Source of the DNA: JAFMJV01 sp034436555
GTDB lineage: Bacteria; Chloroflexota; Limnocylindria; Limnocylindrales; CSP1-4
Direction of reading: 5' to 3'
Assembly (NCBI GenBank): GCA_034436555.1
Contig: DAOTUU010000055.1
Location: 62,001-126,000, forward strand
Length of the DNA: 64,000 bases
Shown piece by piece: positions 49,884 to 57,615 of this stretch. The notes below the pieces were generated by a model that saw only the letters and a program-made list of their open reading frames with translations, did no database searches and was not told where the DNA came from. How positions within the stretch are numbered: position 1 is the stretch's first letter; every line of letters starts with the position of its first letter. The position numbers were made by a program, and so were the translations under genes.

Positions 49884-50068
49884 CCGCTTCGCCGCCTGAC
49901 CGCGCCCACCGTGTACGCTTCTCGCACGCGCCCGCGCGTCCCCCAACCGGGGATCGGGGCGATGCCGCAGGGGCCCGGCCGGACCCGCCAGCGGCGCCTT
50001 GAACGTGAAGGCGCCCGGGTTCCGCAGGGGCTCGCCATCACGGTCCGCGCCTGGTCGCGCAGCCTCGG
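49884..50068. other. gap before the E1 operon
   Basis: No gene seen. An extended -10-like TGTACGCT (49913-49920) may be a second, upstream promoter. A GC-rich inverted repeat GGCGCCTTGAACGTGAAGGCGCC around 49993-50015 could form a hairpin (7-bp arms). Confidence 0.35.
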
Positions 50069-50126
50069 TTGACGGCTTCGCGGCACGGATGCGACCATGA
50101 TGGAAACGAAACTGGAAACGGTACCG
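50069..50126 (+). promoter_or_regulatory. promoter TTGACG-18-GACCAT and paired LacI-type half sites
   Basis: -35 TTGACG (50069-50074), 18-bp spacer, -10 GACCAT (50093-50098). TGGAAACG occurs twice just downstream (50101-50108, 50113-50120), the second as part of GGAAACGGTACC (50114-50125), an imperfect palindrome. Resembles the other LacI-type operators and again covers the expected start of transcription. Confidence 0.5.
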
Positions 50127-50166
50127 ACGGGTCCGTGCCATTGAGCCGAGGGAGGCCAAGGACCAC

Positions 50167-51138
50167 ATGAGCGATCACACCGCCGATGCCGATCGGCGTG
50201 TGCGCTGGTTCCGCCAGATGGTGGAGATCCGACTCTTCGAGGAGAAGGTCCAGGAGCTCTTCATGTCCGGGCTGATCCAGGGCACCACCCACCTGTGCCA
50301 GGGCCAGGAGGCCGTCTCGGTCGGATCGATCGCGGCGATGCGGCAGGGGGACGTCCAGACCAACACGTACCGCGGCCACGGCGAGGCGCTCGCCCTGGGG
50401 ATGTCCCCGGAGGTCGCGTTCGCGGAGCTGATGGGCCGATCGGCCGGCTGCTCCAAGGGCGTGGGCGGATCGATGCATCTCATCGACGCTCACAACGGCA
50501 ACATCGGCGCGAACGCCATCGTGGGTGCCGGTCTGCCCATCGCGGTGGGTGCGGCGATGGGCCTCAGGATCCGGGGCGAGAAGGGCGTCGCCCTGACGTT
50601 CTTCGGCGACGGAGCCACGAACATCGGCACGTTCCACGAGGCGCTCAACATGGCGGCCGTCTGGAAGGCGCCGGTGGTGTTCATCATCACCAACAATCTC
50701 TACGGCGAGTACTCGCCGCTGCGCACGACCACGCCCATCGACGACCTCGCCCGGCGCGCAGACCCCTTCGACATGCCCGGCGTGGTCGTGGACGGACAGG
50801 ACGTGGACACCGTGTTCGCGGCCGTCACCACGGCCACGGAACGCGCCCGCAGCGGCGCCGGCCCGAGCCTCCTGGAGATGAAGACCTACCGCTATCGGGG
50901 CCATTCGCGCTCGGACCCGGCGAAGTACCGCAAGCCCGGCGAGCTCGACGAGTGGAAGGCGCGCGACCCGATCGAGCTGCTGGGTGCCAAGCTGGACGCG
51001 GAGGGCGTGCTCGGCAAGGCGCAGCAGGAGGAGCTCCGCGCCGCCGCGCAGGTGGACATCGACGCCGCCGCCGACCGCGCCGCGCAGTCGCCCTTCCCGA
51101 CCCTCGAGGAGACCCGCAGCTATGTCTACGCAGGTTGA
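50167..51138 (+). CDS. 2-oxoacid/acetoin dehydrogenase E1 component, alpha subunit
   Basis: 323 residues. THLCQGQEAVSVG (about 39), YRGHGEALALG (about 71), TPP-binding motif GDGATNIGTFHEALNMAAVW (about 143-162) ending NN, and the loop YRYRGHSRSDPAKYR (about 240). Length and motifs fit the acetoin/pyruvate dehydrogenase alpha subunit. GGGAGG precedes the ATG. The E2 and E3 subunits are not encoded here. Confidence 0.88.
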   Translation: MSDHTADADRRVRWFRQMVEIRLFEEKVQELFMSGLIQGTTHLCQGQEAVSVGSIAAMRQGDVQTNTYRGHGEALALGMSPEVAFAELMGRSAGCSKGVGGSMHLIDAHNGNIGANAIVGAGLPIAVGAAMGLRIRGEKGVALTFFGDGATNIGTFHEALNMAAVWKAPVVFIITNNLYGEYSPLRTTTPIDDLARRADPFDMPGVVVDGQDVDTVFAAVTTATERARSGAGPSLLEMKTYRYRGHSRSDPAKYRKPGELDEWKARDPIELLGAKLDAEGVLGKAQQEELRAAAQVDIDAAADRAAQSPFPTLEETRSYVYAG

Positions 51139-52147
51139 GGCCGCGCCGGCGGGAGCCGGCTCCGAGGCGGTGGAGATGACCTACCGCGAGGCGGTCAACG
51201 CCGCGCAGCTCGACGCCATGGAGGCGGACGAGCGGGTCATCCTCATGGGCGAAGACGTCAATGCGGACGGTGGCGTGTTCAAGACGAACACCGGCCTCCC
51301 GGAGCGGTTCCCAGGCCGGGTCATCCCGACGCCGATCTGCGAGAACGGCTTCACGAACGTGGCGCTCGGCATGTCCCTGACCGGCCTCCGGCCGATCGTG
51401 GAGTTCATGTTCGCGGACTTCATGCCCACCGCCGGCGACGCGATCGTGAACCAGCTGCCCAAGTACCGCTACATGTCGGGCGGCCAGTTCTCCGTGCCGG
51501 TGACGCTGCGGGTCATGGGCGGCGGGGGCGGTCGATTCGGGACCCAGCACAGCGCCACCGGCGAGAGCTGGTACATGGCCCAGCCGGGGATGCACATCGC
51601 CGTGGCGGGCACGCCCGGTTCGGCGTACGAGCTGCTGCGCACGGCCATCGAGTGCGAGGATCCCGTGATCGTGTACGAGCACAAGGTGCTGTACACCCGC
51701 AAGGGCCCCGTGACCCGTGGTGCCAAGGCCGAGATCGGCAAGGCGGCGGTGCTCCGCGAGGGGACCGACGTCACGATCCTGGCCTCGCTGCTGATGGTCG
51801 AGCGCGCCCTGGCGGCCGCCGACACGCTGGCGGCCGAGGGGATCTCCGCGGAGGTCATCGACCTGCGCTGGGTGCGCCCCCTGGACATGGCCACGATCGG
51901 CGCGTCGGTCCGCAAGACCGGCCGGCTGGTCATCGCCGAGGAGCAGTGGCACGAGGCCGGCTGGGGCGCCACGGTCATCAGCAACCTCACCCGTGCCAAC
52001 CAGCAGTGGAAGGCGATCCCGCGCGCCGTGGCGCTCTACCACGACCTGCTCATCCCCTACAGCCCGCAGCTCGAGGACGAGATGATCCCGAGCGCGGAGC
52101 GCATCGCCACCGCCGCCCGCAAGGCGGCGCAGGGCGTCAACGAGTGA
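51122..52147 (+). CDS. 2-oxoacid/acetoin dehydrogenase E1 component, beta subunit
   Basis: 341 residues from ATG 51122, overlapping the alpha subunit by 17 bp. MTYREAVNAAQLDAMEAD, VILMGEDVNADGGVFK (Glu in the TPP site), PICENGFTNVALGMSL, VEFMFADFM, and the C-terminal transketolase domain with VIDLRWVRPLDMATI. Forms the alpha2beta2 decarboxylase with the previous product. The keto acid could be the product of the dehydratase encoded next. Confidence 0.88.
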   Translation: MSTQVEAAPAGAGSEAVEMTYREAVNAAQLDAMEADERVILMGEDVNADGGVFKTNTGLPERFPGRVIPTPICENGFTNVALGMSLTGLRPIVEFMFADFMPTAGDAIVNQLPKYRYMSGGQFSVPVTLRVMGGGGGRFGTQHSATGESWYMAQPGMHIAVAGTPGSAYELLRTAIECEDPVIVYEHKVLYTRKGPVTRGAKAEIGKAAVLREGTDVTILASLLMVERALAAADTLAAEGISAEVIDLRWVRPLDMATIGASVRKTGRLVIAEEQWHEAGWGATVISNLTRANQQWKAIPRAVALYHDLLIPYSPQLEDEMIPSAERIATAARKAAQGVNE

Positions 52148-53334
52148 CTCCCGGCCCGGAGGGCGCCGCCACGACCTGGCCGGCGTCCGATCGCCCGACG
52201 CTCGACCGCTCGTCGCTCATCATCGAGCGCATCGAGACGCTCGCCCTCCGGGCCCCCCTCGCTCGTCGGTTCTCCGGCAGCGCGTACTCCATGATCAACC
52301 GGACCACGATCGTGACGCGGCTGTTCACGCGTGACGGCCTGGTCAGCGAGGTCTACAACGGCGACACCGACGACGAGCAGGCGCTGGTCGTCGGGATCAT
52401 CCACACGGAGCTGGCGCCCCGACTCCTGGGTCGTTCGGCCACCGATCCCGAGGGCGCCTGGCTCGCCATGGAGGCGAGCACCAACAACATCCTGCGCGAC
52501 CGGGGCCTCGCACTCCAGGCGATGGCGTGCATCGATTCCGCGATCTGGGATGTCTTCGGCAAGGCGCTCGGGCTGCCGCTCCACCGGGTGTGGGGCTCGG
52601 TCGCGGATTCCCTGCCGATGTCGGTCATCGGCGGCTACTACCACTTGGACGCGGACCAGACCCGCGAGACCCTGGCGCGGTACGCGGAGCAGTTCAGCGG
52701 CGTCAAGTTCAAGGTCGGTGGGCGCTCCCCGATCGAGGACGCGGAGCGCGTGCGCATCGCGCGCGATGGGGCGGGTCCCGACCTCGCGCTGATGGTGGAC
52801 GCGAACCAGGGCTGGGACCTGCGCAGCGCGGTCGATTTCGGTCGGCGCGTGGCGGAGCACGACATCCGCTGGTTCGAGGAGCCCTGCCGCTGGACGAACG
52901 ACCGCCGCTGGATGCGCGACGTGCGGATGCAGACCGGGCTGTCGGTGGCCGCCGGCCAGAGCGAGGTGACGCTCAACGGTCTGCGCGACCTGGTCATGGA
53001 CGGATCGGTCGACGTCTCCAACTTCGATGCGTCCTGGGCGGGTGGTCCCACGGTCTGGCGAAAGGCCGCGGGCCTGTGCGCCGCCTTCGGGGTCCAGCTG
53101 GGCCACCACGAGGAGCCCCAGGTCTCGGCGCACCTGCTGGCGAGCGTCCCGGGTCACACGTTCGTGGAGTGCTTCGACGAGGAGCGCGACCCCTTCTTCT
53201 GGAACCTGTCGGACCTGTCCACGTTCCTGCGCGACCGGCGTCTCCACCTGCCCGAGCGGGCGGGCTTCGGCATCGCGCTGGACTGGGAGTACGTGGACCG
53301 CTACACCGTGGACCACTCGGTCTCCCACGCTTGA
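52144..53334 (+). CDS. mandelate racemase/enolase-superfamily sugar-acid dehydratase
   Basis: 396 residues from GTG 52144 (GTGA overlap). N-terminal capping domain, then the barrel: KxK acid/base pair in GVKFKVGG (about 180), metal ligands Asp in MVDANQGWD (about 218), Glu in WFEEPC (about 244) and Glu in GQSEVT (about 271), and catalytic Asp-His from FDASWAGG and LGHHEEPQ (about 322). The KxK plus His arrangement marks the mandelate-racemase subgroup, mostly aldonate/aldarate dehydratases. Fits dehydration of a sugar acid made by the lactonases nearby. Confidence 0.85.
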   Translation: MTPGPEGAATTWPASDRPTLDRSSLIIERIETLALRAPLARRFSGSAYSMINRTTIVTRLFTRDGLVSEVYNGDTDDEQALVVGIIHTELAPRLLGRSATDPEGAWLAMEASTNNILRDRGLALQAMACIDSAIWDVFGKALGLPLHRVWGSVADSLPMSVIGGYYHLDADQTRETLARYAEQFSGVKFKVGGRSPIEDAERVRIARDGAGPDLALMVDANQGWDLRSAVDFGRRVAEHDIRWFEEPCRWTNDRRWMRDVRMQTGLSVAAGQSEVTLNGLRDLVMDGSVDVSNFDASWAGGPTVWRKAAGLCAAFGVQLGHHEEPQVSAHLLASVPGHTFVECFDEERDPFFWNLSDLSTFLRDRRLHLPERAGFGIALDWEYVDRYTVDHSVSHA

Positions 53335-54599
53335 CCGGTCCGAGGAGCGCCGGGTCCGACCATCCGGGGTCTGGGCGGGCGCCGCTGGCGGGCGTCCGCA
53401 TCGTCGCGGTCGAGCAGTACGGTGCGGGACCCTTCGGCACGATGTATCTCGCCGACCTTGGCGCGGAGATCGTCAAGGTGGAGGATCCGGGATCCGGAGG
53501 CGACGTCAGCCGCTACATCCCGCCCGGCCAGCAGGGGCGCGACAGCCTGTTCTTCGAGGCGTTCAATCGATCCAAGCGCTCGGTGGCGCTGGACCTCAAG
53601 CACCCCGGGGGCCGCGAGGTGTTCCGGCGACTGGTGGGTTCCGCGCACGCGGTGTTCAGCAACCTGCGGGGCGACCAGCCGGAGCGCCTGGGCCTGACCT
53701 ACGACCAGCTGAAGGGCGTCAACCCGCGCATCGTGTGCGTGGCGCTGACCGGATACGGGCGGCGCGGTGAGGATGCCTTCCTGCCCGGCTATGACGCCCT
53801 GGTCCAGGCCGAATCCGGTTGGGCCTCGCTCACCGGTGGGCCAGCCGACCCGCCCACCAAGTCGGGCCTGTCCCTGGCCGACTACATCTGCGGGCTGACC
53901 GCGATGATCGGGCTGCTGGCGGCGCTCCGGGACGCGGAGACGACGGGTGTGGGACGGGACGTGGACACGAACCTGTACGACTCGTCCCTGGCGATGCTCT
54001 CCTATCCCGCGACGTGGTACCTCTCGTCGGGCTTCGTGACGCGCCGCCATCCCATGTCCGCGCACCCCTCGGTGGTGCCCTTCCAGTTCTTCGCGACCGC
54101 CGACGGACACGTCGCGATCGCGGCGCCCAAGGAGAAGTTCTTCACCGCGCTCGTGCGCGCCATGGATCTGCCGGAGCTGGCCGAGGACCCGCGGTTCGCG
54201 ACGTTCGTGGCGCGCGGCGCGCACCGCGACGAGGTGCTGGGCCGACTTTCCGCGCGGTTCGCCGAGCGTCCGACCGCCGCCTGGCTGGAGATCCTCCGCG
54301 GGGTCGTGCCCATCGCCCCGGTGCGCTCCCTGGAGCAGGCGCTGGACCCCGACGAGCTGATCGGCCGGGAGATGCTCGCGGAGTATGACCATCCCGCGTT
54401 CGGGACCGTGCGCAGCGTGGGCCTGCCGCTCCACCTGGGCGGCTTCACGCCCGCGTATGCGGCGGGCCCGGAACTGGGCGCGGATACGGACATGATCTTG
54501 GCGGACCTCGGATATCTGACGCAGGAGATCGAGGCGCTGCGTGCCGCCGGTGCGTTCGGACACGCGGCCGCGGGCCCCGAGGCGCCGTCCGAGGGCTGA
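53331..54599 (+). CDS. CaiB/BaiF-family CoA transferase
   Basis: 422 residues. Likely start TTG 53331, which overlaps the dehydratase stop (TTGA); the next conserved residues are LAGVRIVAVEQYGAGPFGTM. Family III CoA transferase: LGAEIVKVEDPGSGGDVSR, FNRSKRSVALDLKHPGG, catalytic Asp in TNLYDSSLAMLSYP (about 205), and GHVAIAAPKEKFF. Moves CoA between carboxylic acids. Last gene of the 50167 operon; it would activate or de-activate an acid produced in the pathway. Confidence 0.88.
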   Translation: MTGPRSAGSDHPGSGRAPLAGVRIVAVEQYGAGPFGTMYLADLGAEIVKVEDPGSGGDVSRYIPPGQQGRDSLFFEAFNRSKRSVALDLKHPGGREVFRRLVGSAHAVFSNLRGDQPERLGLTYDQLKGVNPRIVCVALTGYGRRGEDAFLPGYDALVQAESGWASLTGGPADPPTKSGLSLADYICGLTAMIGLLAALRDAETTGVGRDVDTNLYDSSLAMLSYPATWYLSSGFVTRRHPMSAHPSVVPFQFFATADGHVAIAAPKEKFFTALVRAMDLPELAEDPRFATFVARGAHRDEVLGRLSARFAERPTAAWLEILRGVVPIAPVRSLEQALDPDELIGREMLAEYDHPAFGTVRSVGLPLHLGGFTPAYAAGPELGADTDMILADLGYLTQEIEALRAAGAFGHAAAGPEAPSEG

Positions 54600-54673
54600 C
54601 GGCCCGTGACCCCCGGCGCGTTCGGCCGCGTCGCTGGCAAAGGACAGCCGGCGGGCGGTGACTGACATCCACG

Positions 54674-54766
54674 GTGCACGCGTCGCTGGCTGTGTGCCCT
54701 CCCGCGCCGCGTGCCCTCCCGCGCCGCTGCGTCCCCTCCCGCGCCGCTGCGTCCCCTCCCGCGCTG
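54674..54766 (+). repeat. 20-bp tandem repeats (CCCTCCCGCGCCGCTGCGTC type)
   Basis: Three to four units of CCCTCCCGCGCCGC with 17-20 bp spacing, ending in GGCACGAGAGGTG, which resembles the GGCACGAGATG box of the 29-bp repeats. Confidence 0.6.
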
Positions 54767-54785
54767 GCACGAGAGGTGTCGCATT

Positions 54786-54820
54786 TCCACCACATGTGGA
54801 GAATCGCCACCTGTGGTGGA
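54786..54820. repeat. inverted repeat / hairpin with ACATGT palindrome
   Basis: TCCACCACATGTGG (54786-54799) and CCACCTGTGGTGGA (54807-54820) are inverted repeats of 14 bp with one mismatch and a 7-nt loop. The left arm contains the perfect palindrome CCACATGTGG. No U-run follows, so it is not a standard terminator; it could be a transcript hairpin or protein-binding site. Confidence 0.6.
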
Positions 54821-54846
54821 CATTCGACAAGTGACGTGGACAGGTG

Positions 54847-54932
54847 CGCAACCCGGCTCGGGCGATGCGCCACCCGGCTCGGGCGATGCGCCACCCGGCT
54901 CGATGCGCCACCCGGCTCGATGCGCCACCATC
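54847..54932 (+). repeat. tandem repeats GCGCCACCCGGCTCG(GGC)GAT
   Basis: Units of 21 bp (GCGATGCGCCACCCGGCTCGG) shorten to 17 bp in the last two copies; five copies in all, ending just before ATG 54939. Confidence 0.65.
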
Positions 54933-54938
54933 GCCGTC

Positions 54939-55355
54939 ATGGGACCGGGCCTCGGCGTCATCATCCTCGCGCTCATGGGTGGCGCCTCCATCGTGCGGGT
55001 CTGGGCGGGCCGTCGAGTCCGCCGCGGTGACCGCCGAGCCGTGCCGATGCTCCTGTTCAGCACGCTGCTCATCGCGCTGCTGCTGACGACCGCCACGGTC
55101 TGGTTCGCCCTCCGGTCGCCGCTGATGGGCATCCCGCTGACGATCGGGGCCCTCGTCATCGGCGGTGCGTGGCTGCGGGTCTCCGTCGACACGGCGCGCT
55201 ACGGCGGACCGGCGCGTGTGATGCCGGACCGGATGGACGAGCTCACCGACCGGATGGTCCGGGCCTATCGCAGTCTGGGTGCGACGTTAGCGGGCCTGGG
55301 CTTCCTGGTCGCCATCCTGGGGGTCCTGTGGCTGTTCGGTCGCGGGAGGTTCTGA
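54939..55355 (+). CDS. membrane protein of unknown function (138 aa)
   Basis: Starts at ATG 54939, directly after the repeats. Three or four hydrophobic segments (LGVIILALMGGASIVRVW; MLLFSTLLIALLLTTATVWF; IPLTIGALVIGGAW; LAGLGFLVAILGVLWLF), with a basic loop RRVRRGDRR after the first. Not recognised. TGATG overlap with the following lipoprotein gene. Confidence 0.6.
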   Translation: MGPGLGVIILALMGGASIVRVWAGRRVRRGDRRAVPMLLFSTLLIALLLTTATVWFALRSPLMGIPLTIGALVIGGAWLRVSVDTARYGGPARVMPDRMDELTDRMVRAYRSLGATLAGLGFLVAILGVLWLFGRGRF

Positions 55356-55756
55356 TGGCGGGTCGTGCGGCGTCGGCGGTCCTGGCCGTGGCGGCCGTCT
55401 CGAGCGGCTGTGCGTTCCTGGGGGCCGGGGTGCCCATGGCCACCGACGCGCCGGTGCCGGCCTCGCTGCGCGCGGCCGTGGAGCCGGCGCGCCAGGCGTT
55501 GCTCGACGGGTGGCCGGGCCCGGCGTCGGTCCGGTTCCGTTTCGTCGAGGGCCGCTGCGGCATCGGTGCCATGGCCGTGCTCGTGTTCCAGCAGCGCGTG
55601 CCCGGCGAGCCGCCGTCCATGGCCCTGGCGCTGTCCGACGACGTCGCCAAGGGGATCCTCCTCGGCTCGTGGGTGCAGCGCTATGACGTTCCTGACCCAG
55701 ATGCCGATGCGGCCCTCCAGCGCCTCATCGGCGGTCGCGAGATCGCCTGCCCCTGA
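55355..55756 (+). CDS. putative lipoprotein of unknown function (133 aa)
   Basis: Starts at ATG 55355 with GGGAGG upstream. Signal peptide with lipobox AVSSGC (Cys about 19), so anchored outside the cytoplasmic membrane. Mature part: PARQALLDGWPGPASVRFR and a region FVEGRCGIGAMAVLVFQQR; two further cysteines. No family recognised. Co-translated with the membrane protein before it. Confidence 0.6.
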   Translation: MAGRAASAVLAVAAVSSGCAFLGAGVPMATDAPVPASLRAAVEPARQALLDGWPGPASVRFRFVEGRCGIGAMAVLVFQQRVPGEPPSMALALSDDVAKGILLGSWVQRYDVPDPDADAALQRLIGGREIACP

Positions 55757-55779
55757 CCGACCCCGCGGCCCCGTGCGGG

Positions 55780-55785
55780 TACGCT
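55780..55785 (+). promoter_or_regulatory. -10 box TACGCT, leaderless start for the hydrolase gene
   Basis: 6 nt before ATG 55792. Confidence 0.4.
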
Positions 55786-55791
55786 GGCGCG

Positions 55792-57399
55792 ATGCAGCCC
55801 ACCCGCCTCGTCCGTCCCGGCCCCGCCCGGTCTGCCGTCGGTCTCATCCTCGCGTCGGTCGTCCTCCTCGTGCCCGGCGCGGTCCATGCGCAGGCCACCA
55901 TCCCGCTCGAGTCCATGGAGGACCCGCTCACGGGCGTGGCCACGGTGGTGCCGGAGGGCTGGACCGACCTTGGCCAGGGGATCCACGCGCGCCGACCCGA
56001 CGCCTCCGACCGGGTGCTCCTCGCGGTCCAGGCGGCGCCGATGCCGGCCGCGTCGGTGTGGACGGGCCTGCTGCCGCAGCTGGGTCTCGACGAGGTCCCC
56101 GATGCGATCGGGACACGCACCACGGCCGCGCTGGACTGGACGCTCTACGCGATCGATGCGCCTGCACCCGGCGGCGCGCTCCACGTGGACCTGGCGCTCG
56201 CGGAGCAGGCCGGCACGACCGTGCTGGTGCTGCTCCAGTCGACCGCCGACGATGCCGGCGCGCTCCGTGAAGCGGTGTTCCTGCCCGCCATCGACAGGCT
56301 CCGGCTGCTCGCTCCGGAGCCCACGCCCGATGTGGCCACACTGCCGTACGACGTCGTGGAGGTGACCTTCCCCGGCGGCAGCGAGGGGGTGACGCTCGCG
56401 GGCACCCTGACCCTGCCCAGGGATGCCGGTCCGCACCCTGCGGTCCTGCTGCTCAGCGGCAGCGGCCCCCAGGACCGCGACGAATCGCTGCGGCCGCTGA
56501 GCGCCATCAAGCCGTTCGCGCTGCTCGCGGACGCGCTCACCCGTGTGGGCGTCGCCGTCCTGCGCGTCGACGATCGCGGCACGGGGGCATCCACGGGGGA
56601 CTTCGCGACCGCGACCCTGGGGGACCTGACGGCGGACGCGCGCGCCGCGTTCGAGGCGCTCGTCGCACGCCCGGAGGTGGACCCCGGCCGCACCGGCCTG
56701 CTGGGCCACAGCGAGGGCGGCATCTACATCGCGTCGCTCATCGAGCAGGGCCTGCCGATCGCCTTCGCCATCGGCCTTGCGGCGCCCGCCACGAACGGCG
56801 TGGACCTGATGGTGGCCCAGAACGGCGCGATCGCGCGCACCAGCGGTGCCGATGCCGCAGGCGTGGAGCGCGCCGAGACCTTCGCCCGTGCGCTGTACGA
56901 GGCCACCCTCGCGGGAGACGAGGCAGCGGCGCGTCTCGCGGTTGAGACGTACTTCGGGGACCTGTGGGACCGCCAGCCGCCGGACGCCCAGGCGGCGCTC
57001 GGCGAGCGCGGCGCGTTCGTGGCCGACCAGGTGGACCGGCAGCTCGCGGCCGTCGGTGGCCCCTGGTTCACCGAGCTGCTTCGGTCGGACGCGGGCATCG
57101 GCTGGGGCATGGCGAGGATCCCGGTCCTGGGTGTGTTCGGCGGCAAGGATGTCCAGGTGCTCGCCGACCAGAACGCGCCGCTTATGGAAGTGCAGCTCGC
57201 AAAAAGCGACCCGTCGAACCGCGTGGTCACGCTGCCGGACGCGAACCATCTGTTCCAGGCGGCGGTGACCGGCGGCCTCGCGGAGTACGGGACCCTCGCG
57301 TCCACGTTCACGCCCGACCTCCTGCCGCTGGTGACCGCGTGGGTCGCGGAGCAGGTCGGGCTGCCGGCGCCGGAAGCGGCACCCTCGCCCGCGGGCTGA
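55792..57399 (+). CDS. secreted alpha/beta hydrolase (dienelactone-hydrolase/peptidase-like)
   Basis: 535 residues. Signal peptide (VGLILASVVLLVPGAVHAQA). An N-terminal domain to about residue 190 of unknown type precedes the hydrolase core: LAGTLTLPRDAGPHPAVLLL, oxyanion region SGSGPQDRDES, VLRVDDRGTGASTGDF, nucleophile Ser in LLGHSEGG (about 306), acid Asp in VFGGKDVQV (about 453) and catalytic His in PDANHLFQ (about 484). The GSGPQDRD stretch is typical of secreted hydrolases annotated as DLH or S9-like. Substrate unknown. Its last codons run into a palindromic repeat array. Confidence 0.82.
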   Translation: MQPTRLVRPGPARSAVGLILASVVLLVPGAVHAQATIPLESMEDPLTGVATVVPEGWTDLGQGIHARRPDASDRVLLAVQAAPMPAASVWTGLLPQLGLDEVPDAIGTRTTAALDWTLYAIDAPAPGGALHVDLALAEQAGTTVLVLLQSTADDAGALREAVFLPAIDRLRLLAPEPTPDVATLPYDVVEVTFPGGSEGVTLAGTLTLPRDAGPHPAVLLLSGSGPQDRDESLRPLSAIKPFALLADALTRVGVAVLRVDDRGTGASTGDFATATLGDLTADARAAFEALVARPEVDPGRTGLLGHSEGGIYIASLIEQGLPIAFAIGLAAPATNGVDLMVAQNGAIARTSGADAAGVERAETFARALYEATLAGDEAAARLAVETYFGDLWDRQPPDAQAALGERGAFVADQVDRQLAAVGGPWFTELLRSDAGIGWGMARIPVLGVFGGKDVQVLADQNAPLMEVQLAKSDPSNRVVTLPDANHLFQAAVTGGLAEYGTLASTFTPDLLPLVTAWVAEQVGLPAPEAAPSPAG

Positions 57400-57487
57400 C
57401 CCCCGCGGGCTGACCCCCGCGGGCGACGACCCCCGCGGGAGGCGACCCCCGCGGGCGGCGACCCCCGCGGGCGGCGACCCCCGCGGG
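57388..57487. repeat. seven palindromic CCCGCGGG boxes at 14/16-bp intervals
   Basis: CCCGCGGG at 57388, 57402, 57416, 57432, 57448, 57464 and 57480. The first box lies inside the hydrolase gene's last codons, and the repeat unit brings an in-frame TGA with it (CCCGCGGGCTGA twice). The array could act as a roadblock/terminator between the hydrolase and decarboxylase genes. Confidence 0.8.
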
Positions 57488-57601
57488 AACCGGTCAGCTG
57501 TCGCTGTCGCTCGTGCTTGGGCGACTCACCCAGCTGACTCCCGATGCGCCGCCCCGCATCGCCGCCCAGCCGCACCCGGGGCCGTGCGACCAGCCCCGCC
57601 C

Positions 57602-57607
57602 TATCAT
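57602..57607 (+). promoter_or_regulatory. -10 box TATCAT, leaderless start for the decarboxylase gene
   Basis: 8 nt before ATG 57616. Confidence 0.45.
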
Positions 57608-57615
57608 CGCCCACG

